Source of the DNA: Pseudomonas sp. MMS21 TM103
GTDB lineage: Bacteria; Pseudomonadota; Gammaproteobacteria; Pseudomonadales; Pseudomonadaceae
DNA length: 64,000 nt
NCBI RefSeq assembly: GCF_022132145.1
Contig: NZ_JAJISP010000007.1
Location: 186,001-250,000, forward strand
Direction: 5' to 3'
This document shows positions 1 through 8,242 of the stretch, one piece after another. Each line of letters starts with the position of its first letter. Position 1 is the first letter of the stretch. Below the pieces are notes generated by a model. It did no database searches. It saw only the letters and a program-made list of their open reading frames with translations, and was not told the origin of the DNA. Position numbers and translations under genes: made by a program.

Positions 1-1
1 T

Positions 2-100
2 GAGGCGCGCGAGTCGCTGCTCAATCCATCCTTTCTCGCCTTGCCGGTAGCCGTCGAGTGGCGCGCCGAACTGATCCAGCTGGCCCGCGCCCTGGACTGA
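2..100 (+). CDS. 3' end of an unidentified gene (partial)
   Basis: An open frame enters the window at base 2 and stops with TGA at 98-100, giving the last 32 residues of a protein that ends in LARALD. The piece is alpha-helical in character and has no motif I recognise, so no function is offered. An inverted repeat (GCAGG...CCTGC) follows the stop at about 104-121 but lacks a T-run. The frame is open to the window edge, which is the only support that it is coding. Confidence 0.4.
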   Translation, partial: EARESLLNPSFLALPVAVEWRAELIQLARALD

Positions 101-318
101 GAGCAGGTTTACCCGCCTGCTGCAGCCGGCTCCAGGCGTCCGTAGCTGCCCCCCCCAGAACCTCGAGCAATCCGCGCTCCCTGGGCGGTCATTCGCCGCA
201 GGCAGTGGACCATAGGTTCGCTGGTGCGGCACCAGAGCTGGCGGGTTGTCGCTGCGCTCCGAAGCCGCCCTACGCTCTGGGGGAGTCGTCATATCTGCAG
301 CGATCCGCGATCCGGGTG

Positions 319-981
319 TCAGTCGGCGATCAGTTGCTCGACCAGCTCCGGGTCGTCGATAAAGCGATTGCGCGTGCCCTGCAGACTGCCGATCTTTTCG
401 TTGCGGGCGTTTTCTTCGGCATCCGGCGGGTCCATCCGGTGCCACTGCTTGTACATGCGCACGTCGCCGACGATGGGCAGGCCGTACTCGATGTGCATGT
501 AGAAGATCGCCCGGGCGATGTTGCCCTTGGCGGCGTCGCGCGGCTCAAGCACTTTGAAGCGGCTCTTGAGGTCGCAGCCGATGTCGGCGAAGGTGCTCTG
601 CTCGCTGGCGTCCAGCAAACCGAACTGCGCCTTGCGCCGCAGCTGTTCGGCGCGGGTCAGCGCCGGATAGAGGTTATGCAGATCGGCGGCCATATAGGCA
701 TAGCGTGGGGTCATGATGCTGCACTGACGATCGGTGATGCAGTGCAGGGCGCTTTTCAATTGCTTGCTGCTGTAGATCGGGCTGATGCTGAGCAGTCCGC
801 CGCCGCCTTGGCCGGTGAAGGCCTTGGCGCAATACAGCGAGGTGCCGCCGGCGCCATACAGCTCATCCCAGAACAATTGGTCGCGCAGTTGTGGGTCGGA
901 AATCTGACTCTGGCCATTGGCCAGAATCGGCAGGCTGAAACTGGCTGCCAGGCAACCGAGGGCGATAACGACTGCTCGCAT
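319..981 (-). CDS. Endonuclease I (EndA) family exported protein
   Basis: A 220-residue protein with an N-terminal signal peptide (residues 1 to about 22, ending near ILANG), so probably periplasmic or secreted. It carries the endonuclease-I family signatures ADLHNLYPA (about residue 98) and KGNIARAIFYMHIEYGLP (about 152-169). Family members cut DNA non-specifically and are fed or restrained by the periplasmic environment. The usual EHVVP-like catalytic segment upstream of the DLHNL motif is not recognisable: the corresponding stretch reads SPIYSSKQL. Activity is therefore uncertain. It is a single gene with no operon partner, and the divergent downstream space holds the Rsm-type RNA. Family assignment is fairly sure; catalytic competence is not. 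Confidence 0.75.
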   Translation of the reverse strand: MRAVVIALGCLAASFSLPILANGQSQISDPQLRDQLFWDELYGAGGTSLYCAKAFTGQGGGGLLSISPIYSSKQLKSALHCITDRQCSIMTPRYAYMAADLHNLYPALTRAEQLRRKAQFGLLDASEQSTFADIGCDLKSRFKVLEPRDAAKGNIARAIFYMHIEYGLPIVGDVRMYKQWHRMDPPDAEENARNEKIGSLQGTRNRFIDDPELVEQLIAD

Positions 982-1079
982 GCTAAGGACCCGCTGACCG
1001 CCGTGTTCGGGGTCTGTTGTTTTTCTGGAATGGCCGCATCTAACAAGACCGACGTCACATGATCAAGCCGAAAGATTGG

Positions 1080-1107
1080 CGCCATGTAAGCCTTAGCTTA
1101 CATGGCG
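1080..1107 (+). promoter_or_regulatory. GacA box (upstream activating sequence) of the Rsm RNA
   Basis: A near-perfect palindrome with 12-bp arms and a 4-base centre. Its core at 1085-1102 is TGTAAG-N6-CTTACA, exactly the published consensus for the GacA upstream activating sequence of pseudomonad rsmX/Y/Z genes. It lies about 65 bp upstream of the predicted RNA start, the usual distance for such promoters. It is not followed by a T-run, so it is not a terminator. Confidence 0.85.
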
Positions 1108-1157
1108 TGCTGTCGATCGCCACTACTGTGGTGGCTGCTGGGCAGCTAATCTTCTGC

Positions 1158-1287
1158 CCATGGACGTAGCGCAGGAAGCGCAAAGCAACCAACAGGGATA
1201 CGCTGGATAGCCGCCAGGATGGCGCGCGCAACATGGATGTCAGTACACAGTCTGCAAAGGCCCCGCACCAGCGGGGTTTTCTTTTTT
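1158..1287 (+). ncRNA. rsmY: RsmY-type regulatory small RNA
   Basis: A non-coding stretch of about 130 nt with the layout of an Rsm titration RNA. It carries six GGA motifs (1162, 1174, 1196, 1205, 1217, 1235), the sequence type bound by RsmA/CsrA. A -10-like TAATCT is at 1147-1152, a GacA box is upstream, and a strong intrinsic terminator is at its 3' end. Early bases such as GCGCAGGAAGCGC resemble RsmY as I remember it. Known Rsm RNAs sequester RsmA/RsmE and so relieve repression of secondary-metabolism, biofilm and secretion mRNAs under GacS/GacA control. The start is inferred from promoter spacing. Whether it is the rsmY, rsmX or rsmZ paralogue cannot be settled here because the neighbours are not diagnostic. 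Confidence 0.8.
1261..1287 (+). terminator. Intrinsic terminator of the Rsm RNA
   Basis: The stem CCCCGC/GCGGGG (1261-1266 with 1271-1276) and loop ACCA are followed by TTTTCTTTTTT. This is a classic rho-independent terminator and defines the 3' end of the small RNA. Confidence 0.9.
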
Positions 1288-1439
1288 GGGCGTTCGCCCA
1301 GTCCGGCGCTTCTGCCGCGTCAATCTCCAGTAGAGTGATGGTCCACAACGGGGGCAGCCCAGGCATCGGCACGCAGGCCGGTCGACTCGATGGCGACCCG
1401 CAGTGAACTGTGACGACTTTGCACTCCCCGAGTCCCGCC

Positions 1440-2216
1440 ATGCTGATTCCACTTGCCCAGTGCTTTCCCCCTTCGATCCGCGCCGTCTGGTTCCTGCTGC
1501 TGGCGGCGTTGAGCCTGGGCGCTGTCCTGCCAGTGGCTGCCGCGCCGCTATACCGCGTGGGAGTGGAAGACGTCGATTACTACCCAATCTATGCGGTGTC
1601 GGCGGACAACCAGTACCGTGGTTACGCCCGCGCCCTGCTCGACCTGTTCGCCGCCCACGCGGACATTCAGCTGCGTTATGTACCCTTGCCGGTACGCCGA
1701 CTCCATCACAATTACTGGGCGGGCCGGCTTGACCTGATATTCCCCGACAGCCCGCGCTGGAATGAAACCGGCAAACCACAAGGAGTGATTACCTACTCGC
1801 AGCCGCTACTGACCTTTCAGGACGTGATGTTGGTGCTGCCGGGGCGGCTGGGCCAGCCGCGTGAGCGTTTTCGCAAGCTCGGCTTCGTGCGCGGGTTCAC
1901 TCCCTGGAAGTTTCAACCCGAGATCGCCGCAGGTCTGGTGGAGATCCACCAGGCGCCGAGCCCGGAGGGTCTGATTCGGATGACCCTGGCGGGCTACATC
2001 GACGGGGCCAACATGGCCCGCCAGGTCGCGCGCTACCACCTGGGCAAACTCGAGCGGCCGTACGCCCTGGTGGAAGAGCCCAGCTTGTTGCCGTCCAGCG
2101 ACAGCCGCTATTACCTGTCGAGCATCCGCCATCCCGAGCTGATCCAGCGCTTCGATGCCTTCCTGCATAGCGAGCGGCAGGCGGTCGCGGCGCTCAAGGC
2201 GAAATACGGGCTGTAA
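1440..2216 (+). CDS. Periplasmic solute-binding-like protein (family 3 type)
   Basis: A 258-residue protein with a hydrophobic signal segment (about residues 14-35, ending VAAAP). The following domain resembles bacterial extracellular solute-binding proteins of the amino-acid family: YRVGVEDVDYYPIY at its start, then YRGYARALLDLFAAHA and the GRLDLIFPDSPRW segment. No transporter or sensor gene is adjacent, so it may be an orphan binding protein; many pseudomonad relatives are annotated only as transporter substrate-binding domain proteins. The ATG at 1440 was chosen because it puts the signal peptide near the N-terminus. A GTG at 1410 in the same frame would add ten residues. Substrate unknown. 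Confidence 0.75.
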   Translation: MLIPLAQCFPPSIRAVWFLLLAALSLGAVLPVAAAPLYRVGVEDVDYYPIYAVSADNQYRGYARALLDLFAAHADIQLRYVPLPVRRLHHNYWAGRLDLIFPDSPRWNETGKPQGVITYSQPLLTFQDVMLVLPGRLGQPRERFRKLGFVRGFTPWKFQPEIAAGLVEIHQAPSPEGLIRMTLAGYIDGANMARQVARYHLGKLERPYALVEEPSLLPSSDSRYYLSSIRHPELIQRFDAFLHSERQAVAALKAKYGL

Positions 2217-2400
2217 GCCAAGGCGTCAGTGCTCGTGGAACTATCGAGCGCCGGCGCGCGGCACCGAGCAGCGCCCCAAGCCGCAACCGCCCAACGGATG
2301 TGGGGCGTAGCGATGAACCATCGGTGTACTGCCGGCGTCGAGTGACAGCCAGCGGCGCGCGCAATGCTCGAGGTAAGGGGGCGGCCGCTGGCCAATCCGC

Positions 2401-2420
2401 GCTGACCCGCGCGGGTCAGC
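2401..2420. repeat. 20-bp perfect palindrome at the end of the FMN reductase gene
   Basis: GCTGACCCGC followed directly by GCGGGTCAGC. It overlaps the stop codon of the reductase gene on the minus strand. There is no T-run on either side, so it may be a 3'-end RNA hairpin rather than a full intrinsic terminator. Confidence 0.6.
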
Positions 2421-2976
2421 TGTTTACCTGCTTCTCCACCCACTTGGCATAGGCGTCGATGAATTTCTGCAGGAAGGGCTTGATGCCGTCGCCGAGCATG
2501 CCGGCTTCCTCGAAGAAGCTGCCGGCGCCGCCCAGATAGGCTTCTGGCTGCTGCATCATCGGCACATCGAGAAACACCATGGACTGGCGCAAGTGCTGGT
2601 TGGCGCCGAAGCCGCCGATGGCGCCCGGCGAGGCGGTCAGCACCGCACCCGGTTTGCCGCTAAAGGCGCTCTGGCCGTAGGGCCGCGAACCGACGTCGAT
2701 GGCGTTCTTCAGCGGCGCCGGCACCGAGCGGTTGTATTCCGGGGTGACGAACAGCAGCGCGTCGGCCGCCTTGAGCGCGGTGCGAAAGGTGGTGTAGGCC
2801 TCCGGTGGCCGGTCGTGGTCGATGTCCTCGTTGTACAGCGGCAGTTCGCCGATCTCGACGATCTCCAGCTTCAGCGAGGCTGGTGCCAGTTCGGCCAGCG
2901 CCAGGGCCAGCTTGCGGTTGATCGAGCCTTTACGCAGGCTGCCGACCAGGACGGCGACGTGGTGAACCTTGCTCAT
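2416..2976 (-). CDS. NAD(P)H-dependent FMN reductase (ChrR/YieF type)
   Basis: A 186-residue flavodoxin-fold reductase. The FMN phosphate loop is visible as GSLRKGSINRKLA (residues 12-24), and the flavin/dimer signature TPEYNRSVPAPLKNAID lies near residue 78. These are the hallmarks of the NADPH-dependent FMN reductase family that includes chromate/quinone reductase ChrR (YieF). Such enzymes are soluble and carry out two-electron reduction of quinones and some metal oxyanions as an antioxidant function. The length matches the family. It is transcribed alone; a good GGAGTC ribosome site precedes the ATG. The divergent spacing from upstream genes gives no pathway hint, so the physiological substrate is unassigned. 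Confidence 0.88.
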   Translation of the reverse strand: MSKVHHVAVLVGSLRKGSINRKLALALAELAPASLKLEIVEIGELPLYNEDIDHDRPPEAYTTFRTALKAADALLFVTPEYNRSVPAPLKNAIDVGSRPYGQSAFSGKPGAVLTASPGAIGGFGANQHLRQSMVFLDVPMMQQPEAYLGGAGSFFEEAGMLGDGIKPFLQKFIDAYAKWVEKQVNS

Positions 2977-3047
2977 GACGACTCCTTGCTGAGGGATGAG
3001 CTGAAACTATAGACCGCCGCTGCGCAGAAGGTCCTGGCGGGCCTCGC

Positions 3048-3941
3048 TCAGCTGAAGGCCGTGAGCAAATCCTCGACCATGGCGCGTTGTGCCTCGCTCG
3101 ACTCGCGGCCGCGGTGGCTGGCCAGGTCGAACTGCACGCTGAAGCCGAGTGGCTGCGCCAGCAGCGCGCGCAGCTGGCCGCGAGTCACCCAGGGCGCGGC
3201 GATGTGCCGGGGCAGGTAGCCGATATGGGCGCCGGAGAGGACGAAGGCCAGGGTGCCCTCGACCTGCTCGCTGCGCGCACTGCTGGCGCTGGCCTGCCAG
3301 GGCTCGTCGGGCTGGGTGAAACGGTAGGGGTGGTGCACGCCATCTGCGCTGTCCAGTTGTTCTACAGCGGGGTCGGGTTGGTCGAACAGCGGGTGGCCGA
3401 GGCCGCAATAGAGCGCCTGCTGCTCCTCGAACAGCGGCCGGTAGTCGAGGGCGGTCTGGGTGCCGGAGAAGTAGCCGATCGCCAGGTGCAGCTGGTCCTG
3501 CAGCAGGCGCCTTTCCAGTTCGGCGGGCATGGCGCTGAGCAGCTCGATCTGCACCGCCTGGTTGCGCCGGCGGAAGCGCCCGATGGCGGCGCCGACCCGC
3601 GCCAGCACCTCGTCGTCGAGGGCCTCGGACAAACCGATGCTGAGCGTGCCGAGCAGCTTGTCGGCCATGCCCTGGGCCTCGCCCTTGAAGGTCTCGATGG
3701 CGGCGAACAGCTTGTGCGCCGCCAGCAGCACCTGCTCGCCCTTGGGCGTCAGGCGGAAACCGGCCTTGCCGCGTTCGCACAGGCGAAAGCCCAGGCGGGT
3801 TTCCAGCTTGGCCATCTGGGTGCTGATGGTCGACTGGCCGATTCCCAGTTCGCCCTGCGCGGCGCTGAAGCCACCGCTTTCCACCACGGTGGCGAACAGG
3901 CGCAGCAGTTGCAGGTCGAGGTCGCGGACTTGGCTGAGCAT
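3048..3941 (-). CDS. LysR-family transcriptional regulator
   Basis: A 297-residue protein of standard LysR length. The N-terminal winged helix-turn-helix spans about residues 8-67 (LDLQLLRLFATVVESGGFSA, then GQSTISTQMAKLETRLGFRL), and a periplasmic-binding-like effector domain follows from about residue 92. It is transcribed away from the PotF-like and agmatinase genes, sharing a 140-bp intergenic region, the classic arrangement for a LysR regulator of the divergent operon. A polyamine- or agmatine-related effector is an inference from context only. Confidence 0.9.
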   Translation of the reverse strand: MLSQVRDLDLQLLRLFATVVESGGFSAAQGELGIGQSTISTQMAKLETRLGFRLCERGKAGFRLTPKGEQVLLAAHKLFAAIETFKGEAQGMADKLLGTLSIGLSEALDDEVLARVGAAIGRFRRRNQAVQIELLSAMPAELERRLLQDQLHLAIGYFSGTQTALDYRPLFEEQQALYCGLGHPLFDQPDPAVEQLDSADGVHHPYRFTQPDEPWQASASSARSEQVEGTLAFVLSGAHIGYLPRHIAAPWVTRGQLRALLAQPLGFSVQFDLASHRGRESSEAQRAMVEDLLTAFS

Positions 3942-3952
3942 GCGGCTCCATA

Positions 3953-3970
3953 CATCGATAAATGTTGATG
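3953..3970. promoter_or_regulatory. Candidate LysR operator in the divergent intergenic region
   Basis: Imperfect dyad with CATC/GATG arms around an AT-rich centre, located just upstream of the regulator start and about 115 bp before the PotF-like gene. Position and AT content fit a LysR site, but the symmetry is weak. Confidence 0.3.
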
Positions 3971-4081
3971 CCAGAGTAGATCACTTCATATTTATTGGAT
4001 GCAACAGGCGGTGCAGGATCGACCTATCCAGCGCCTCCGCGAGAGAGGCGCGGCCACCGAAACTGCCGGAGGAATACCGCC

Positions 4082-5155
4082 ATGCGCCTTGCCGCAAGCC
4101 TGTTACTGATCGCCTTCGCCCTGCCGTTGCAGGCCGAGGAGCGGGTGCTGAATATCTACAATTGGGCCGACTACGTGGCGCCGCAGGCGCTCAAGCGCTT
4201 CCAGGCCGAGAGCGGCATCCGGGTCAAATACGACACCTTCGACAGCACCGAGGTACTCGACAGCAAGCTGCTTACCGGGCGCAGCGGCTACGATGTCGTC
4301 TTCCCGGCCTCCAGCGGCCTGGCGCGGGCGATCCAGGCCAGGGCCCTGCAGCCAGTCGGCGCCCTGAGCAATGCCGGCAACCTCGATCCGCAGCTGCTGG
4401 CCAAGCTGGCCGGCGTCGACCCCGGTAACCAGTACGGCGTGCCCTATACCTGGGGCACCGTGGGCCTGGGCATCAACCAGCAGGCGGTCGAGCAGCGCCT
4501 GCCGGGCGTGGCGCTGGACAGCCTCGACCTGCTGTTCAAACCGGAGTACGCGAGCAAGCTCAAGGATTGCGGGATCGCCGTGCTGGACTCGCCCCAGGAG
4601 GTGATTGCCATCGCGCTCAACTACCTGGGCAAGCCGCCCTACAGCGCCAGCAGCGAGGACCTCGCGGCCGCCCAGCAACTGCTGGCGAAGCTGCAGCCGA
4701 ACCTGCTGTACGTGAACTCCGCCCGGCAGATCAACGACCTGGCCAGCGGCGCGGTGTGCCTGGCGCTGACCTATACCGGCGACGCCGGCATGGCCGCGGC
4801 GCGGGCGGCGGACACCAAGCAGCCGTTCGATGTGGTCTACCGCATCCCCCGCGAAGGCACGCTGATCTGGTTCGACACCATGGCCATCCCCAAGGATGCG
4901 CCGCACCCGCAGGCAGCCCGCGCCTTCATCGACTACATGCTCAAGCCCGAGGCAATCGCCGAGTTGACCAACGAACTCTATTTCGCCAATGCCAACGTCG
5001 CCTCGGCGCCGCTGATCGATGAGGCGGTGCGCAGCGATCCAGAAATCTATCCGGCCGCCGCGGTGCGCGCCAGGCTGTTCCCCGAGCAGACCATGGCGCT
5101 CAAGGATCAGCGCAAGCGCACTCGCCTGTGGACCGCCTTCCGCAGCCAGTATTGA
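4082..5155 (+). CDS. PotF/SpuD-like polyamine-binding periplasmic protein
   Basis: A 357-residue binding protein of the spermidine/putrescine family. It has a short signal peptide (residues 1-16, ending LPLQA) and then the family opening RVLNIYNWADYVAPQALKRF. Further conserved segments are YDVVFPASSGLARAIQ and YGVPYTWGTVGLGIN, both diagnostic of PotD/PotF proteins. The ATG at 4082 is preceded by GGAGGAAT. It starts a two-gene unit with the agmatinase, 22 bp apart, but no ATPase or permease is present, so it must use a transporter encoded elsewhere or act as a receptor. Ligand probably agmatine or putrescine, inferred from its neighbour. Confidence 0.85.
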   Translation: MRLAASLLLIAFALPLQAEERVLNIYNWADYVAPQALKRFQAESGIRVKYDTFDSTEVLDSKLLTGRSGYDVVFPASSGLARAIQARALQPVGALSNAGNLDPQLLAKLAGVDPGNQYGVPYTWGTVGLGINQQAVEQRLPGVALDSLDLLFKPEYASKLKDCGIAVLDSPQEVIAIALNYLGKPPYSASSEDLAAAQQLLAKLQPNLLYVNSARQINDLASGAVCLALTYTGDAGMAAARAADTKQPFDVVYRIPREGTLIWFDTMAIPKDAPHPQAARAFIDYMLKPEAIAELTNELYFANANVASAPLIDEAVRSDPEIYPAAAVRARLFPEQTMALKDQRKRTRLWTAFRSQY

Positions 5156-5177
5156 TCACCTGAACGAGTAGACGACC

Positions 5178-6131
5178 ATGGATCACGCCTTCGACAACGA
5201 CCAGGCCATCACCCGCGACAGCCTGTACGGCACCAGCGCCGAACCGACCTACGCCGGCATCACCAGCTTCATGCGCCGCCGCTATACTCGCGACCTGCGC
5301 GGCGTCGACCTGGTGGTCAGCGGGGTGCCGTTCGACACCGCCACCACCAACCGTCCCGGCAGCCGCTTCGGCCCGCGGGCGATCCGCGCTGCCTCGATCC
5401 AGTCGGCCTGGGCCCGCCACTTTCCCTGGGAGTTCGACCCCTTCGACCTGCTGGCCTGCATCGACTATGGCGACTGCTACTTCGACCACGGCACCCCGCA
5501 GGACACCCCGGCGGCCATCGAGGCCCATGCCGACAAGATCCTCGCCGCCGGCTGCGCCATGCTCACCCTCGGCGGCGACCACTTCATCAGCTACCCGTTG
5601 CTCAAGGCCCACGCCAAGCGGCACGGCGCGCTGTCGCTGATCCACTTCGACGCCCACAGCGACACCTGGCCGGACGAGGAGGGCGCGCGCATCGACCACG
5701 GCACCATGTTCTACCACGCCGCCCGCGAGGGCCTGGTCGACCCGGCGCGCTCGGTGCAGGTCGGCCTACGTACCACCAATGACGACGTCATGGGCTTCCA
5801 GGTGCTGGATGCGCGCGAGGTGCACCGGCACAGCCCGGAGCAGATCGCCGAGCGCATCCGCGCGCGGGTCGGCGACCACCCGGTGTACCTGACCTTCGAC
5901 ATCGACTGCCTCGACCCGGCCTTCGCCCCCGGCACCGGCACCCCGGTATGCGGCGGCCTCTCCAGCCACCAGGCACTGGAGATCCTGCGCGGCCTGCGCG
6001 GCATCAACCTGGTCGGCATGGACGTGGTGGAAGTGGCGCCGCCCTACGACAACGCCGAGGTCACCGCCCTGGCCGGCGCCACCCTGGCGATGGAGATGAT
6101 CTGCCTGTACGCGGCGCGGCATAAGCTATAG
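5178..6131 (+). CDS. speB: Agmatinase / ureohydrolase
   Basis: A 317-residue member of the arginase/agmatinase family. All manganese-ligand motifs are intact: GGDH (about residue 134), DAHSDTW (about 157-163) and DIDCLDPAFAPGTGTP (about 240-255). The sequence resembles E. coli-type agmatinase (agmatine to putrescine plus urea) more than guanidinobutyrase GbuA as I remember it, but the substrate cannot be proven from sequence. It is the second gene of the PotF-like/agmatinase unit divergent from the LysR regulator, suggesting an inducible agmatine or guanidino-compound catabolic unit. An intrinsic terminator follows 49 bp downstream. Confidence 0.88.
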   Translation: MDHAFDNDQAITRDSLYGTSAEPTYAGITSFMRRRYTRDLRGVDLVVSGVPFDTATTNRPGSRFGPRAIRAASIQSAWARHFPWEFDPFDLLACIDYGDCYFDHGTPQDTPAAIEAHADKILAAGCAMLTLGGDHFISYPLLKAHAKRHGALSLIHFDAHSDTWPDEEGARIDHGTMFYHAAREGLVDPARSVQVGLRTTNDDVMGFQVLDAREVHRHSPEQIAERIRARVGDHPVYLTFDIDCLDPAFAPGTGTPVCGGLSSHQALEILRGLRGINLVGMDVVEVAPPYDNAEVTALAGATLAMEMICLYAARHKL

Positions 6132-6179
6132 GGCGCGTCTGCACATGAGCTGAGCCGCTTCCGTCGTCTCGCCGATCCA

Positions 6180-6219
6180 AGCCCCGGTCCGCCTGTGAGT
6201 AGCCCGGGGCTTTTTCTTT
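6180..6219 (+). terminator. Terminator of the PotF-like/agmatinase unit
   Basis: The stem AGCCCCGG/CCGGGGCT (6180-6187 with 6204-6211) is followed by TTTTTCTTT. It ends the operon 49 bp after the agmatinase stop. Confidence 0.85.
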
Positions 6220-6407
6220 GGCCCATGGCGAAAAGCTGGTGGCCTGAATGGTCAGTCCAATGAGTCAATGTTGGCGCCCGAGACGCCGACAGGCGGTTGC
6301 AGTGCTTGTCTCGGGACCTCAGGGATCCGCTCTTGAGTCAATCGGCTGGCTGCACCGATCACCAGCCGCAAGCTGTGTGCCTGAGCCGGAGTGGCGCGTG
6401 CGGAGGG

Positions 6408-6417
6408 TTGTATACAA
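6408..6417. promoter_or_regulatory. TTGTATACAA palindrome, candidate GntR-type operator
   Basis: A perfect 10-bp palindrome in the 523-bp gap before the nucleoside transporter operon. TTGTATACAA-like sites are typical of GntR/FCD regulators, but no such regulator is encoded nearby. The remainder of the gap (6220-6654) holds no convincing gene; an AT-richer stretch at about 6445-6505 is the likeliest promoter region. Confidence 0.35.
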
Positions 6418-6654
6418 AGCCCCGTAGCAGTCCATCCAATTGTTCACACGCTTTTGATAAATTGTTTACAGCGTATTGCGCAATCTTGTTGAAACGTAGT
6501 ACACAGGGTCTCGCGTTTGCGCACCCGGTGCCGCTCAGCGAAGGGAAAAAAGAAGGGTGCAAGGCCCCACAGGGCGCTGCTCCTCTCCAATAATAAAACG
6601 CCGATACCCGCTTGTTTGAGCTGCTAAGGTCATCGGAAGACAGGAGAAAACCCA

Positions 6655-8226
6655 ATGAATCAAGAGCAGGCCACATCCGCCTCCGATGCCCAGCCGCGCT
6701 TGATCTTGACCGGCATCCGCAAGGTCTACCCCGCGGTTGTCGCCAATGATGGCATCGACCTCAGCGTGATGCCTGGCGAGATTCATGCCGTGCTCGGCGA
6801 AAACGGTGCCGGCAAATCTACCCTGATGAAGATCATCTACGGCGTGACCCGCCCGACCTCCGGCCACATGGTCTGGGAGGGCCAGCCGGTCTCGGTGGAA
6901 AACCCGGCCCATGCGCGCAGCCTGGGCATCGGCATGGTGTTCCAGCACTTCTCCCTGTTCGAAACCCTGACCGTGCTGGAGAACGTCGCCCTGGCCCTGC
7001 CGGGCAAGCCCGACATGAGTGACCTGGCCCGGCGCATCGAGTCGGTGTCCAAGCGCTATGGCCTGCCGGTCGATCCGCGTCGCCACGTGCATGCGTTGTC
7101 GGTGGGGGAGCGCCAGCGGGTCGAGATCGTCCGCTGCCTGTTGCAGAACCCGCGTCTGCTGATCATGGACGAACCGACCTCGGTGCTCACCCCGCAGGCG
7201 GTACGCAAGTTGTTCGAGACCCTGCGCCAGCTGGCCAGCGAGGGCTGCTCGATTCTCTATATCAGCCATAAGCTCGATGAGATTCAGGAGCTCTGCCACA
7301 GCGCCACCGTGCTGCGCGGCGGCAAGGTCACGGGCGCCTGCATTCCTGCCGAGGAAACCCCCAAGAGCATGGCGCGGCTGATGATCGGCAAGGACCTGCC
7401 GGCTTGCGAGCACACAGTCGCACCGGCCGACGGCGAGATTCGCTTGAAGCTGAACGGGCTGTCGCAGGCCTCCATCGACCCCTTTGGCACCGACCTGAAG
7501 AACCTGCAGCTGGAGGTGCGCTCCGGCGAGATCGTCGGCATCGCCGGGGTCTCGGGCAATGGTCAGGCCGAGCTGTTGGCGGCTATTTCCGGGGAGGCCC
7601 CGCTGAGCGAGAAAGACCCGGTGCAGATCTGCGGCAACGCGGCGGGGCGCTTGTCGCCCGATCAGCGTCGGCAGATCGGGCTGTGCTTCGTGCCAGAAGA
7701 GCGTCTGGGCCGTGGCGCGGTGCCGAGCATGGCGCTGAGCGACAACGCGATTCTCACCGCCGCCGTGTCGAAAGGCCTGGTCAGGCACGGCCTGATCGAT
7801 TTTCGCGCGGCCAAGGCCTTCGCCAGCGAATGCATCGAGCGCTTCAACGTCAAGTGCGGTGGGCCGGCCGCGCAGGCCCGATCGCTGTCCGGCGGCAATC
7901 TGCAGAAGTACATCATGGGCCGCGAGATCATGCAGGCCCCCAAGCTGCTGGTGGCTGCCCAGCCCACCTGGGGCGTCGACGTAGGCGCATCGGCCTTTAT
8001 CCGCCAGCAGATAATCGACCTGAGAAACGCCGGGTGCGCGGTGTTGGTGGTGTCCGAGGAACTCGATGAGCTGTTCGAGATTTGCGACCGCATCGCGGTG
8101 ATCGCCGATGGGCGATTGTCGCCGACGCGGCCCTTGGCCGAGACCTCGGTGGAGGACATCGGCGTGTGGATGAGCGGCATGTGGCCAGGCAGCGAGAGCG
8201 CCGCCACATCGACCAGCAACCAATAA
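6655..8226 (+). CDS. Nucleoside ABC transporter ATPase (duplicated, NupO/RbsA type)
   Basis: A 523-residue cytoplasmic ATPase made of two ABC halves. The first has an intact Walker A (GENGAGKST, about residue 48), signature SVGERQRVEI and Walker B LLIMDEPTSVLTP. The second half has a degenerate Walker A (GVSGNGQAEL) and signature LSGGNLQK. This is usual for transporters of the BMP-type nucleoside and sugar class. It is first of a four-gene operon with two permeases and a BMP-family binding protein, with gaps of 16, 1 and 88 bp. Substrate is probably a purine or pyrimidine nucleoside by family. The start at 6655 has AGGAG 8 bp upstream. Confidence 0.9.
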   Translation: MNQEQATSASDAQPRLILTGIRKVYPAVVANDGIDLSVMPGEIHAVLGENGAGKSTLMKIIYGVTRPTSGHMVWEGQPVSVENPAHARSLGIGMVFQHFSLFETLTVLENVALALPGKPDMSDLARRIESVSKRYGLPVDPRRHVHALSVGERQRVEIVRCLLQNPRLLIMDEPTSVLTPQAVRKLFETLRQLASEGCSILYISHKLDEIQELCHSATVLRGGKVTGACIPAEETPKSMARLMIGKDLPACEHTVAPADGEIRLKLNGLSQASIDPFGTDLKNLQLEVRSGEIVGIAGVSGNGQAELLAAISGEAPLSEKDPVQICGNAAGRLSPDQRRQIGLCFVPEERLGRGAVPSMALSDNAILTAAVSKGLVRHGLIDFRAAKAFASECIERFNVKCGGPAAQARSLSGGNLQKYIMGREIMQAPKLLVAAQPTWGVDVGASAFIRQQIIDLRNAGCAVLVVSEELDELFEICDRIAVIADGRLSPTRPLAETSVEDIGVWMSGMWPGSESAATSTSNQ

Positions 8227-8242
8227 CAAGGGAACGCGCACC

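Noticed and set aside
1080..1107. Palindrome as an intrinsic terminator of the endonuclease gene or the region
   Set aside because: No T-run; the core is an exact GacA box and sits before an Rsm-type RNA.
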